A stretch of 64,000 nucleotides of DNA from Bacteroidales bacterium (GCA_016288055.1 JAEEXZ010000002.1:20967-84966), one strand, 5' to 3'; counted from the first letter of the stretch, positions 17,533 through 26,716 are shown. Notes: generated from the sequence alone by a model not told the origin. A program made the numbers and translations.

Positions 17533-19767
17533 CTTCCTATTCTTATAATAATTCATGAGGCAGCCGTCGGCGAGGATCTGGCGTTCATCCTCGGTGAGCG
17601 GCTTGAAGTAAAGGGTAATGGGCGTGGACTTGCCGTCGCGGGTGATGACGCGCGCCTCGATCTGCTCCTCGCCGCCCAGGATGGCCTTGCGGATGCCGGG
17701 CACGAACACATAGTCCCCCACCTCGTACTCGAAAGGAGTATCCGGGCCGATGGTAAACGGAACGATACCCCAGTTGATGCAGTTGGAGCGATAACGCTTG
17801 GTGGCATACTCGTAGCAGATGTTGGCGTCGCCGCCCAGCACCTTCTGGCAGGAAGCGGCCTGCTCACGGGCGCTGCCATCGCCGGGCTTGTTGGCAAACA
17901 CGCAGGAACCGAAGGAAGTGGTCTCGGGAGAGGTTCCGGCAACGGCGAAAGCCTTCTGGAGATCCTCGGAGAGCTGTCCGGCGCGGCGGTTGCGGTCGTC
18001 CTCCTGGATGCGCTTGCTGCGGCCTACATACTCGGGAACGCGGCGGCTCAGGGCGAACTCGGAGAGCTTGAGCGGGTTGGAACGGTAGCTGGACGTTTCA
18101 CCGGAAGGAATGAGTTCGTCGGTGGTGGTCACGGGGTCGTGGATGACGGCGGCCAGTTCCAGCAGCATGTTCTCCTGCATGGCAGGCATCACGGGCCAGT
18201 CCTTGATATTGGGACCATAACGCAGCTCTACGGAAAGGTCTGCCTTGCCGTAACCATTGTAGATACGCTTCTCGTAGATATGGCCGTCGAACTCATAGGG
18301 CTTGTGCTTGTCCTCGTATTCGATATCGGTAGCAGCGGTGATGACGCCGCCGTTTGCAGCCGTAGCGGCAATGGAACGGGCGTCCATCAGGGCCACCATG
18401 GAAATCTGTCCCTGGCCGGGCTTGGAGCCTTCGCGGTTGGGGAAGTTGCGGGTGGTATGGCGGATGGACAGGCCATTGTTGGACGGCACGTCACCGGCGC
18501 CGAAGCAAGGGCCGCAGAAAGCGGGCTTGATGACCACGCCGGCCTCCAGGAGTTCCTCGGCGATATGGTTACGCGTGGTTGCCAGATAAACCGGAGTGCT
18601 CTGCGGATAGGCGCTCATGGTGAAGTAATCGTTGCCGATGGACTTGCCCTTGAGGATAGTAGCGGCCTCGGAGAGGTTGTCGTAGGTGCCGCCGGAGCAG
18701 CCGGCAATGATACCCTGGTCGGCGTACACCTTTCCGTTCTTGATCTTGGACATGAGGTCGGGGTGCACTTTCTCGCCAAAACGCTTGATGGTGTCTTCCT
18801 CGATGGCCTTGAGGACCTTTTCAGGGTTGGCCTGCAGTTCGTGGATGGTCACGGCGTTGGACGGGTGGTAAGGCAGGGCGATCATGCTCTCCTGCTGGGA
18901 GAGGTCGATGGTGATCATGGCGTCGTAGTAGGCGACCTTACCGGGATCCAGCTTCTTGTAGGCGCTGGGACGTCCGTGCATTTCGAAGTAGTTCTTCACC
19001 TCCTCGTCGGTGATCCAGATGGAGGACAGGCAGGTGGTCTCGGTGGTCATTACGTCGATGCCGTTACGGAAGTCGATGGGGAGTTCCTTGACGCCGGGGC
19101 CGGCGAATTCCAGGACTTTGTTCTTGACGAAACCGCTTTCGAACACAGCCTTAACCAGGGAGATGGCCACGTCGTGCGGGCCGATACCGTGCTTGGGCTT
19201 GCCTTCCAGCCACACCAGCACCACCTCGGGGGCATTGATGTCCCAGGTGTTCTGCAGGAGCTGCTTCACGAGCTCGCCGCCACCTTCACCCACGCCCATG
19301 TTGCCCAGGGAACCGTAACGAGTATGGGAGTCGGAACCCAGAATCATGTTACCGCAGGCGGTAAGGGCCTCGCGGGCATACTGGTGAATCACCGCCTGGT
19401 TGGCAGGTACGTAGATACCGCCGTACTTCTTGGCCGCGGAAAGGCCGAACACATGGTCGTCCTCATTGATGGTACCGCCCACTGCACACAGGGAATTGTG
19501 GCAGTTGGTCATGGCGTACGGCAGCGGGAACTTCTCCAGTCCGCTGGCGCGAGCCGTCTGGATAATACCTACGTAAGTGATGTCATGGCTCACCATGGCG
19601 TCGAAGCGGATATTGAGGGCCTTGCCCTTGGAACCGTTCACGTCATGAGCGCGCAGAATCTGGTAGGTAATGGTGTTTTCACGGGCCTCGTCTTTACCGA
19701 GGGCCGCTTCCTGGGCGATGGTTTTCCCATCAAGGAGATAAACTCCATTGGCGTTCAGTGTAATCAT
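17530..19767 (-). CDS. acn: aconitate hydratase
   Basis: A 745-residue aconitase of the mitochondrial-like lineage, converting citrate to isocitrate with a [4Fe-4S] cluster. Cluster cysteines lie in GCSGGTYDNLSEA and in CGPCFGAGD; the active-site stretch GSDSHTRYGSLGNMGVGEGG is near 163-182. I start it at MITLNANGVYLL (19767); this ATG overlaps the citCG stop as ATGA. The longer upstream frame reads over citCG and was rejected. It sits in one unit with icd, giving two consecutive TCA steps. Confidence 0.93.
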   Translation of the reverse strand: MITLNANGVYLLDGKTIAQEAALGKDEARENTITYQILRAHDVNGSKGKALNIRFDAMVSHDITYVGIIQTARASGLEKFPLPYAMTNCHNSLCAVGGTINEDDHVFGLSAAKKYGGIYVPANQAVIHQYAREALTACGNMILGSDSHTRYGSLGNMGVGEGGGELVKQLLQNTWDINAPEVVLVWLEGKPKHGIGPHDVAISLVKAVFESGFVKNKVLEFAGPGVKELPIDFRNGIDVMTTETTCLSSIWITDEEVKNYFEMHGRPSAYKKLDPGKVAYYDAMITIDLSQQESMIALPYHPSNAVTIHELQANPEKVLKAIEEDTIKRFGEKVHPDLMSKIKNGKVYADQGIIAGCSGGTYDNLSEAATILKGKSIGNDYFTMSAYPQSTPVYLATTRNHIAEELLEAGVVIKPAFCGPCFGAGDVPSNNGLSIRHTTRNFPNREGSKPGQGQISMVALMDARSIAATAANGGVITAATDIEYEDKHKPYEFDGHIYEKRIYNGYGKADLSVELRYGPNIKDWPVMPAMQENMLLELAAVIHDPVTTTDELIPSGETSSYRSNPLKLSEFALSRRVPEYVGRSKRIQEDDRNRRAGQLSEDLQKAFAVAGTSPETTSFGSCVFANKPGDGSAREQAASCQKVLGGDANICYEYATKRYRSNCINWGIVPFTIGPDTPFEYEVGDYVFVPGIRKAILGGEEQIEARVITRDGKSTPITLYFKPLTEDERQILADGCLMNYYKNRK

Positions 19768-21632
19768 GATAATATGGAATGTATAAATATTGTCAAAGCA
19801 AGCATATCGGCAGCCCCTCCGGGGGAAATCCGTTCCGCCGCAAATTCTTCGCACAAGGATTGTAACCTGTCCTTCTGATTCCCCTCATTGTCATTCTGAT
19901 TCCCCTCATTGTCATTCTGAGCGAAGCGAAGAATCTCTTCTTTTACTCTCTCAGCCCTCTCCTTCCCCACTCTATGAACAACACATGTATCATCCAGCGT
20001 GCTCATAATCTTCAGCAGCGTCCGCAGCGCACCGGCACCGCTCCGGTAGTACGGCAGCCAGTCTTCGAAGAGTTGGCGGTAGCCGGTGGCGGCGATGGCT
20101 CGGGCACCGGTTAGGGGCGTTTTCGTTAAGTTATTAACATTCAACTGATTACACAAAATGCTCCCGGCAATATTGCACAGAGCAATTTGCATATCTCGTT
20201 GATAATTAGCACTTTGAGAAAAACGGCCATTATCAGGGAAGCTGCGCATGGCGGCGTTCAGGGCAATCCCCAGGCAGAAAATGGCGCCGCGATGGGTGTT
20301 AACCCCGCCGGTAGCAGCCAGCATGGCCTTTTCGGCCTCGATGCCCAGAGCAATCAGGGACGGGGCATCGGGGGCCAGGGCCATTTGGGACCAGAACGGG
20401 CGCAGGGCGCGGATACCGGCGGCCATCACGGAATAATTCATGTCGGAATGGGCGCCGCTGGACTCCGGGCAAACGAGACCGGGCTTGAGAGGCGTGTCCA
20501 GTTCCAGCAAAAGGGCGCGCTGTGCCAGGGCGGCCAGCAAATAAGGACGGGAGGAAACAGGGCAAAGGGCCGATGCTTCCCCGAACCGCCCCAGCGACAG
20601 AGCGCTGCGCACCCGGGATGCCGAAACGGGAGCACCGTCAAGCTCCATCCGGGGTACGACTACAGAGTTGGTTATTAATTGGTTGTAACGGTTGGTAAGG
20701 GCGTCAAGGGGTTCAGAACCCACGAAGCGGACGGAAGCACCCAACGCAGGTGCAATCCATCGTGTATATAAGTCCACATCCAACTGCATCTGCGTCTGCG
20801 CAGCCATGGACAAATCCTTCAGAAAATACGTCGGAAACGTCACCGCCGAAATCACATACTCCGACCCCTCCAGCACCGTAATGCGATTAGATTCTTCGCT
20901 TCGCTCAGAATGACAGCGCGTTGGCGTTGCGATGGCCGACGGAAATTGGTTTTTCGGGCACCGTCCCGAAAAATAATTTCCTTCGGCCGTAGGCCCTTCA
21001 TAACACATAGATTCTTCGCTTCGCTCAGAATGACAGAGGTCTGCGACGGCCGCACGGATCATCGCCAGGCGCTCCTCATAAAGAAAATCGGAGCAATCTT
21101 CTTTGACGGGAATGACGAAGAGGTGATCTACCTGCGAAGAAGCCTGTTGCAGAAGATACTGATGTCCCAGCGTGAAGGGATTGGCGTTCATCACCACCAC
21201 ACCCGTGCGGCCTTCCCGGCGGAAAGAACGAAGGTAAGAACAGTACTGCTCCAGTCCCCTGCCATTCTCGAGCAGGACAGCCAGCGGGGCCGATGCCAGG
21301 AGACGGAACCCCATGCTCTCGAACACCGCCTGATACTCCGGCTTGGTAAAGACCTTGAGAGGCCCGGGGTGCTCGCTCATGATGCGGGAAACCAGCGGAA
21401 CCAGCATGCCGGAAGAACGATGGGACTCGGAAACGGCCAGGCATTTGAGCACGGAACCGGCCAGGCCGGCGCCGGCCAGCAGTTCCCCTTCCCCATCGAC
21501 AAAAGCATAATAAGAATCAAGCGATTCCATTCGGAGCCCATTGGCCTCGAGGAACCGCTTTACTTTATCACGGAAATAAGGAGTACTTAAAGGTATCTCC
21601 TGTATGTCGGTGTTTCTTTCGTATGTATTCAT
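19764..21632 (-). CDS. citrate lyase ligase / triphosphoribosyl-dephospho-CoA synthase fusion (CitC-CitG)
   Basis: Two citrate-lyase maturation activities fused in 622 residues. Residues 1-350 are CitC-like: an N-terminal acetyltransferase-like part, then the nucleotidyltransferase core with NANPFTLGHQYLL (HxGH-type) near 148-160 and SEYVISAVTFPTYFLKD near 256-272. Residues 355-622 are CitG-like: PLKPGLVCPESSGAHSDMNY near 379-398, ATGGVNTHRGAIFCLG near 438-453 and a final SPGGAADMLALTIF. CitC acetylates the lyase acyl carrier; CitG makes its prosthetic-group precursor. Two separate in-frame repeat insertions (20889-21036 and 19873-19936) lengthen the protein at places where the family has short loops. 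Citrate lyase subunit genes are not in this window. Confidence 0.85.
   Translation of the reverse strand: MNTYERNTDIQEIPLSTPYFRDKVKRFLEANGLRMESLDSYYAFVDGEGELLAGAGLAGSVLKCLAVSESHRSSGMLVPLVSRIMSEHPGPLKVFTKPEYQAVFESMGFRLLASAPLAVLLENGRGLEQYCSYLRSFRREGRTGVVVMNANPFTLGHQYLLQQASSQVDHLFVIPVKEDCSDFLYEERLAMIRAAVADLCHSERSEESMCYEGPTAEGNYFSGRCPKNQFPSAIATPTRCHSERSEESNRITVLEGSEYVISAVTFPTYFLKDLSMAAQTQMQLDVDLYTRWIAPALGASVRFVGSEPLDALTNRYNQLITNSVVVPRMELDGAPVSASRVRSALSLGRFGEASALCPVSSRPYLLAALAQRALLLELDTPLKPGLVCPESSGAHSDMNYSVMAAGIRALRPFWSQMALAPDAPSLIALGIEAEKAMLAATGGVNTHRGAIFCLGIALNAAMRSFPDNGRFSQSANYQRDMQIALCNIAGSILCNQLNVNNLTKTPLTGARAIAATGYRQLFEDWLPYYRSGAGALRTLLKIMSTLDDTCVVHRVGKERAERVKEEILRFAQNDNEGNQNDNEGNQKDRLQSLCEEFAAERISPGGAADMLALTIFIHSILS
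19873..19936 (-). repeat. Family-A repeat with tandem partial copies inside citCG (CitG part)
   Basis: A full family-A copy is followed by two further partial units of about 21 bp with ATTCTGATTCCCCTCATTG. Read in frame on the minus strand it gives the repeated peptide NDNEGNQ before the conserved C-terminus of CitG. Confidence 0.75.
20889..21036 (-). repeat. Composite repeat (two family-A copies around a hairpin) inside citCG (CitC part)
   Basis: Two family-A copies (20889-20916 and 21010-21036), same orientation, flank a hairpin element (20941-20981) whose arms are GGAAATTGG and variant AATTTCC with TTTTTCGGG/CCCGAAAAA. The composite is translated in frame (about 49 residues, twice CHSERSEES) between ADL and NRITVLEGSEYV, where CitC proteins have only a short loop. 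Confidence 0.8.
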
Positions 21633-21730
21633 CCTGCCGCAAGCTTTCCAATACTCCCGGTTCCGCCTGCTATGGAATCACGTCACGAAGGTAACGATTA
21701 ATTGCCGATAAACAAAGAAATAAATGCACT

Positions 21731-23710
21731 TTATGCCTGCAGCCGGGCAATGAGTTCATCCCCCAGCGCCTCTTTGGCTTTGATGTGCTCCAGGACGGCT
21801 GTCACAAAAGGATTCGTTTCGAATTCCCCACGCACCTCGGAGAAATCCTTCTCCTTGATTTCGTGGGAACCGTCGGCACCGAAACCGGTTTGCGAAGCCA
21901 TGTTGAATTCCTTGCGGGCGTCCTCGTAGAGCATCCGGTCCAGCCCCACCACGGCCTCTTTCCAGCGCTCCACGATGGTGATAATCTGGCTGGGCGAGAT
22001 ATGGTCCAGGGAAATGCCGAAGAAGCACTCGAACTTGTCGTAGGCCCAGGTCCACTCGGCGTCATAATAGTTTTCATGCAGGGCGCGGAATCCCTCCGAG
22101 AGCTGCCAGATGTCCATGTGCCCGTTCTCCACCTGGTCCAGCAGTTCCGAGACCGCATTGCGCGGGACGATGAGGCCGCTGATATCGGCCCAGGGGCCCT
22201 TCCCGGAATGGGAGGTGGGCTTGAGTAGCTGGTGGATGCGCTCGTCCGACGCACCGGCCGGCATATTCTCCAGGCGCTTGATGAGCGAATTGCCGAGGAA
22301 CTTGGTGATGGCAATCTCGTAATACTGGATGCCGTGCCGGAGGGAAGCATTACGGATTTTGGTGCTGTGATAGGAATACAGGTCCGAGAGTTCGCCGGAA
22401 GCGTACTGGAGGTTCTTGAGCACCTGAATTCCCTTGAACATCTTCTGGATGGTGTAAGGGCTAAGGAGGTTGTAATTGATGCAGTCCAGACGGTCCGGGT
22501 CCTTGCGGGCGTCGCGCTTGGGCCATTTCTGGGCATCGCGGATGGTACCTACACTGCGCAGGTTAACGCCCGGCACCAGATAAGTGGTGTTCTGCTGCTC
22601 AATGAGATAGGAGAACGGCAGGTGCGACGTATCCGAGTGAGTGACATGGCGGCCCATGACCAGCGAAAAAGCTCCAACGCGGGCCGGCCACAGGATATAG
22701 GAATCGGATGCCGTCTTGGCGCCGCGCTCCAGGATACCCTGGTGGATGGGCCCCAATTTATACATGTGGTTGCTCTGGTTGGAGCCGGAGCCCGCATTCA
22801 TGAAGGAAAACATGCCGGCTATGAGGAGCGTACTCTTGTGGTGCGTCACCGTGAAAGGGCCCGCAAAGATGGCGCAGGCCTCGCCGTTTTCTTCCGTGCA
22901 ATTGCTGAAGAACAGGGAATCCGTAGCGCTGTACCCGTGCCCCATCTGGCAGCACTGACCCACGAAGCAGCGTTCCAGGGAAGTATTGTCAGACACATGA
23001 GAGCCGCTGCAGATGATGAAATCGTCCGCAATCACCCCATGCGCGATGGTCACCGGCGCCACGGCATTGCTGTGGACGGAACCGTTGCGGAGCCGGCTGC
23101 ACCCGCTGATGACGGCGTAGTCCCCGATGCGTACGCCATTGATATGCCGCGTATTGCGGATGGAGACCTCGTCGCCGATCATCCCCCGCTCCGACGTCTG
23201 CGACTTGGCGTAAGCGTCGATGTCCGCATTCAGGCGGGCAATCAGGTCGGGCCGATGCCGATACATGGCCAGCACATAGGCGATCTGCGCGCTGAGGCGG
23301 TCGAAGATCTTCACCTCGCGGCCGCCGGTCTCGTTGAGAACGGCCACCTCCACCCCATTGCCGAAGCTGCAAGGCCCCTCCGTCACAATCAGGTCCACAT
23401 TCTCGATATACGAATGCCGGCCGATGTCGTAGTTGGCGATATAATTGGAAACATTCTCGATCAGGGTGTCGTCCCCCACCGTCACATTGTGAAGCGTGGC
23501 ATTGCGGATGCCGGAATGCTTCCGGATGCCGCCGGGCAGTTCGAACACTTCCCTGAACCGTCCCCAACGGACATCACCGGAAAAACGCACGTTCCGGACA
23601 TGCTGAAGGGACTCCGCGTCGGTGATTTCCACCCTGTTCCAATCCGTGGCGCAGCATCCGCCGGACACGAGTAAATCAATCTCTTGCTGGCTTAGTTTTC
23701 TGTATTGCAT
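21731..23710 (-). CDS. DUF4954 family protein
   Basis: A 659-residue protein of the Bacteroidota family DUF4954. The middle (about 40-330) shows hexapeptide-like turns with alternating small and hydrophobic residues (for example RNTRHINGVRIGDYAVISG), suggesting a left-handed beta-helix as in sugar-nucleotide acyl/uridylyltransferase relatives. The C-terminal third is helical. No catalytic motif that I can name. It lies between citX (19-bp overlap) and citCG; the role in citrate metabolism, if any, is unknown. Confidence 0.8.
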   Translation of the reverse strand: MQYRKLSQQEIDLLVSGGCCATDWNRVEITDAESLQHVRNVRFSGDVRWGRFREVFELPGGIRKHSGIRNATLHNVTVGDDTLIENVSNYIANYDIGRHSYIENVDLIVTEGPCSFGNGVEVAVLNETGGREVKIFDRLSAQIAYVLAMYRHRPDLIARLNADIDAYAKSQTSERGMIGDEVSIRNTRHINGVRIGDYAVISGCSRLRNGSVHSNAVAPVTIAHGVIADDFIICSGSHVSDNTSLERCFVGQCCQMGHGYSATDSLFFSNCTEENGEACAIFAGPFTVTHHKSTLLIAGMFSFMNAGSGSNQSNHMYKLGPIHQGILERGAKTASDSYILWPARVGAFSLVMGRHVTHSDTSHLPFSYLIEQQNTTYLVPGVNLRSVGTIRDAQKWPKRDARKDPDRLDCINYNLLSPYTIQKMFKGIQVLKNLQYASGELSDLYSYHSTKIRNASLRHGIQYYEIAITKFLGNSLIKRLENMPAGASDERIHQLLKPTSHSGKGPWADISGLIVPRNAVSELLDQVENGHMDIWQLSEGFRALHENYYDAEWTWAYDKFECFFGISLDHISPSQIITIVERWKEAVVGLDRMLYEDARKEFNMASQTGFGADGSHEIKEKDFSEVRGEFETNPFVTAVLEHIKAKEALGDELIARLQA

Positions 23711-24198
23711 AAAATGTAGTTATTGACCATTTGGCGGATACGGGCAAGCAGCTCGTCCGTAGAGTGGTTCCGGGCCCGCATGCAGTAGCGCACCTCGTTC
23801 CCGCAAAGGAGGCATCGGCGGGGCTCACGGCCCACGGCCTCGCGCGGGACGGGACCATCGGCCCCCACGACATCGATGTCCATCAGGCGGCCCAGCGGGT
23901 GGGATTCCTCCACTTCGCAGGTGATGCGCTTGACGTCCAGCGGGGTGGCGGGCACGGAGAAATAGGCCTCGTAGCCTGTTTCCAGGTCCTTTTCGCAGAC
24001 AAAGCATCCGGGGAAACGCCCTTCGAGGGCTTCGCGGCCCGCCCTGCCGATGGCAAGGGAAACGTCGTTGCGTTTTTCCGGGCCGGGCAACTGTACCGTG
24101 AGAGAGACAAGCGTACAACCGGGATGCTTTCCCAGCCATTCCCGCTGAAAAGCCACCCGGGTGTCGCGACTCAGGAGCAGTTGCTCTAATGATACCAT
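23692..24198 (-). CDS. citX: apo-citrate lyase phosphoribosyl-dephospho-CoA transferase CitX
   Basis: A 168-residue protein matching CitX, which attaches the prosthetic group to the citrate lyase acyl carrier protein. The characteristic motifs are LGRLMDIDVVGADG near 106-119 and RRCLLCG near 126-132. N-terminal LLLSRDTRVAFQREWL is also family typical. It is the first gene of the minus-strand run that leads to citCG. Finding CitX, CitC and CitG activities without citDEF nearby implies the lyase itself is encoded elsewhere. Confidence 0.85.
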   Translation of the reverse strand: MVSLEQLLLSRDTRVAFQREWLGKHPGCTLVSLTVQLPGPEKRNDVSLAIGRAGREALEGRFPGCFVCEKDLETGYEAYFSVPATPLDVKRITCEVEESHPLGRLMDIDVVGADGPVPREAVGREPRRCLLCGNEVRYCMRARNHSTDELLARIRQMVNNYILCNTEN

Positions 24199-24236
24199 AC
24201 CGATAGTTTAGCTAACAAATATAGTAAAATTCTTTG

Positions 24237-24244
24237 TATCTTTG
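24237..24244 (+). promoter_or_regulatory. -7 element TATCTTTG upstream of the KdsC-like gene
   Basis: TATCTTTG matches TAnnTTTG and lies 24 nt before the ATG at 24269, a normal leader length. The -33 region is AT-rich without a clear TTG. Confidence 0.55.
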
Positions 24245-24268
24245 CACGCCCAAATCAAATAGACATTT

Positions 24269-24790
24269 ATGAATCTCAATAACATCAAGGCATTCGCCTT
24301 TGATATAGACGGCGTGGCAACCGACGGCGGTGTATTCTGTAACAGCGAAGGAGACCTTCTGCGCACCTACGATGCGAAGGACGGATTCGCCATCCGCATG
24401 GCCGCCATGCACGGTTTCCCCCTCGCCGTCATCACCGGCGGCAGCAGCGAGAGTATCCGCAAACGCATGCAGGGATGCGGCGTAAAACCGGAGGACGTCT
24501 TCCTCCACTGCCGCGACAAACGGGACCAGTTCGCCATCTTCTGCGAGCGCTACGGCCTCCAGCCTTCAGACGTCATGTACTTCGGGGACGACGTACCGGA
24601 CCTGGACATCATCAAGGCCTGCGGCGCGGGCGTTTGCCCCTCCGACGCCGTGGACGAAGTAAAGGAGGCGGCCGATTGGATCACCACCCACCGGGGCGGC
24701 AAGGGCTGCCTGCGCGAAGCCATCGAAAAGACACTCCGCGTCCAGGGAAAATGGACCTTCGAACCGGAAGATTACAAAGCAAGATTCTAA
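24269..24790 (+). CDS. HAD-family phosphatase, KDO-8-phosphate phosphatase-like (KdsC)
   Basis: A 173-residue capless HAD phosphatase of the KdsC type. Motif I is FDIDGVATDGG (11-21), the motif II Ser/Thr lies in AVITGGSS near 55, and motif IV is YFGDDVPDLDII near 99-110. KdsC removes phosphate from KDO-8-phosphate in lipopolysaccharide core synthesis; relatives act on other sugar acids, so the substrate is likely but not certain. It is followed after 3 bp by maf. Confidence 0.82.
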   Translation: MNLNNIKAFAFDIDGVATDGGVFCNSEGDLLRTYDAKDGFAIRMAAMHGFPLAVITGGSSESIRKRMQGCGVKPEDVFLHCRDKRDQFAIFCERYGLQPSDVMYFGDDVPDLDIIKACGAGVCPSDAVDEVKEAADWITTHRGGKGCLREAIEKTLRVQGKWTFEPEDYKARF

Positions 24791-24793
24791 ACC

Positions 24794-25390
24794 ATGGACC
24801 TGAAAGGAAAACATATCATCCTCGCGAGCAACTCCCCCAGAAGGCGCGAGCTGCTCAAAGGCCTGGACATTGATTTTGAGGTTGATACCCGTAACAACTT
24901 TGAGGAACGCTTCGGTCCGGAGATTCCTTACGACGAAGTCCCCCGCCTGATGGCGGAGGGCAAGTCCCACGGGTTCCATCGGCCCCTCGAGGACGGGGAA
25001 ATCCTCATTACCGCAGACACCATGGTCATCCTCCCCTCCTCCTGCGGGAAGCCCGGGGAGATTCTGGGCAAGCCGCGCGACCGCGAGGACGCATGCCGCA
25101 TGCTGCGGGACCTCTCTGGCCGCGAACATCACGTGACCACAGCCGTCACCATCCGGGACAACAGCCGGGAGAGCACCTTCGCCATCACCACCGAGGTGTG
25201 GTTCAAACAGCTCACGGAAGAGGAAATCGCCTATTACGTAGATACTTACAAGCCCTATGACAAAGCGGGCGCCTATGCCATCCAGGAATGGATAGGCCAT
25301 ATCGGCATCACCCGTATCGAGGGTTCCTATTTCAATGTGGTGGGATTCCCCGTGCAGCGCGTGTACGAGGCCCTGCAGTCCTTCCTTTAG
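24794..25390 (+). CDS. Maf-like nucleotide pyrophosphatase
   Basis: A 198-residue Maf protein, a house-cleaning nucleoside triphosphate pyrophosphatase. It has the start IILASNSPRRRELLKGL, the ITADTMVIL motif with the catalytic Asp, and GKPRDREDACRML further on. It is full length. It shares a transcript with the KdsC-like gene and its stop overlaps the convergent exporter gene. Confidence 0.88.
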   Translation: MDLKGKHIILASNSPRRRELLKGLDIDFEVDTRNNFEERFGPEIPYDEVPRLMAEGKSHGFHRPLEDGEILITADTMVILPSSCGKPGEILGKPRDREDACRMLRDLSGREHHVTTAVTIRDNSRESTFAITTEVWFKQLTEEEIAYYVDTYKPYDKAGAYAIQEWIGHIGITRIEGSYFNVVGFPVQRVYEALQSFL

Positions 25391-26676
25391 TGAGTAGCCT
25401 TGCGGTAGCGGGAGAAGAGCCGCTGCGGCAGTTCCATCGCAAAGACAATTCCCAGAACAATGGCCACAGCCACTTTGAGGGCCATGAATCCGCTGCCCAG
25501 TCCCAACTGGAACTGGCTGGTTGTGATGTAGTAGGAGAACCAGAACACGCCCGCCCCCGGAACCAGCGTAAAGATGCCGCACACAGTGAACACCTGCGCC
25601 GGACAGCGGTTAGGGACAGCGGCGAAGCGTGAGAGGACGCAGATGACAAAAGCCGCAAAGAGGGACGCCATCGGGGCCGTCATTCCCGCGAACCTGAACA
25701 GCAGCAGATACACCATCCACCCTGCCACGCCGATGACGCCGGAGGAGAGATAGTGCTCGCGGTCCACCCCGTAGATGGCCGTAAACCCGAGCGTGCCGAT
25801 GAACGCCGCCACCGCCTGCCAGAAGAAGCCCGCCGTCTGGGGACTTGCCGTCATGCCCGTGAGCTTGATGATCTGGCCGAACAGCGCGCCGTCCACCAGG
25901 AAGGCGAAGGACACGCCCAGCGCAATGCACACAAAGCCCAGCATGGCATCCGTCAGCCGCGTGAGGCCGGCCAGATAGTCGGAGTTGGCAAGGTCCCGCA
26001 CGCCGTTGGTAAACGGAACGCCGGGAATGAGGGGCATCACCGCGCCGATGATAATGTCGCTCAGGCTGTCCCCCAGCCCAAGCCTCCAGCAGAGGATGGA
26101 TATGGCCGATGCAATCACGGCGTTGGACACGCCCGCCACGATGCGGGACATGTAGCGGGAACTCACGAAGTGGATGAACAGGAAGAGGAAAAGGCCGGCG
26201 ATGGCCGCCGCCGCGCAATCCAGGAAACCGCCGCCGAACACAGCCGAGAAGGCCGCGGCGCTGGCCGATGTAGCCACCAGCTGCTCCCAGAACGGCTTTC
26301 CGGGCAGTTTCTTAATCTGCTCCAGGCGTTCGCGGGCCTGGTCCAGGGTGCATCGGCCGGCCGCAATGTCATAGCTGAGGCGGTTGACGGCCGTCACGCG
26401 GGAGAACTGAGTGGCGCGGATGGGAATGAAGGCGACGTTGGCGTAGGTGGAAGCCTGGCCGCCGTTCTTGGAGACGCGCTCTGCCTTGCCGGAAGTAAAA
26501 ATCCCGTTGGAGAGGATGAAAAAATGACCGGAACTCACGCCGAAGTGCGTCGAAATCCGGTTCATGATATCTTCCACGCGGGAGAGTTCCGCGCCGTTTT
26601 CCAGCAGGATGTGCCCGGCCTCGGAGGCCACCTCCAGGACCTCTGAGAAATCTGGTTTCTGTTCGTTCGTTTCCAC
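25387..26676 (-). CDS. threonine/serine exporter family protein (ThrE-like)
   Basis: A 429-residue membrane protein. The N-terminal soluble part (EAGHILLENGAELSRVEDIM) and the following helices match the DUF1212/ThrE domain; the C-terminal half is the second ThrE-like membrane domain, giving about ten helices. Family members export threonine and serine. I place the start at the GTG at 26676, four bases after a TACTTTTG box on the minus strand, mirroring mutY on the other strand. A Met at 26691 lies upstream of that box. Confidence 0.82.
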   Translation of the reverse strand: METNEQKPDFSEVLEVASEAGHILLENGAELSRVEDIMNRISTHFGVSSGHFFILSNGIFTSGKAERVSKNGGQASTYANVAFIPIRATQFSRVTAVNRLSYDIAAGRCTLDQARERLEQIKKLPGKPFWEQLVATSASAAAFSAVFGGGFLDCAAAAIAGLFLFLFIHFVSSRYMSRIVAGVSNAVIASAISILCWRLGLGDSLSDIIIGAVMPLIPGVPFTNGVRDLANSDYLAGLTRLTDAMLGFVCIALGVSFAFLVDGALFGQIIKLTGMTASPQTAGFFWQAVAAFIGTLGFTAIYGVDREHYLSSGVIGVAGWMVYLLLFRFAGMTAPMASLFAAFVICVLSRFAAVPNRCPAQVFTVCGIFTLVPGAGVFWFSYYITTSQFQLGLGSGFMALKVAVAIVLGIVFAMELPQRLFSRYRKATH

Positions 26677-26716
26677 GGTGCAAAAGTACATAAAATAATT
26701 GTATTTTTGCACTGTG
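26674..26716. promoter_or_regulatory. Overlapping divergent promoters for thrE-like gene and mutY, both leaderless
   Basis: On the minus strand TACTTTTG (26688-26681) is followed by CACC and GTG; on the plus strand TATTTTTG (26702-26709) is followed by CACT and GTG. The two halves form an imperfect palindrome (CACGGTGCAAAAGTA and TATTTTTGCACTGTG). Each box ends 4 nt before its GTG, so neither mRNA would have room for a Shine-Dalgarno sequence. Confidence 0.6.

Noticed and set aside
19768-19854. N-terminal extension of aconitase
   Set aside because: The extension overlaps citCG and lacks conservation; the ATG at 19767 gives the family N-terminus and an ATGA overlap.
18139-19878. 579-residue plus-strand ORF opposite aconitase
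   Set aside because: It is a GC-driven shadow of the well-conserved aconitase gene; composition is Gly/His/Val-rich with no recognisable motif.
22232-23674. 480-residue plus-strand ORF opposite DUF4954
   Set aside because: Antisense shadow without a plausible start region or motif.
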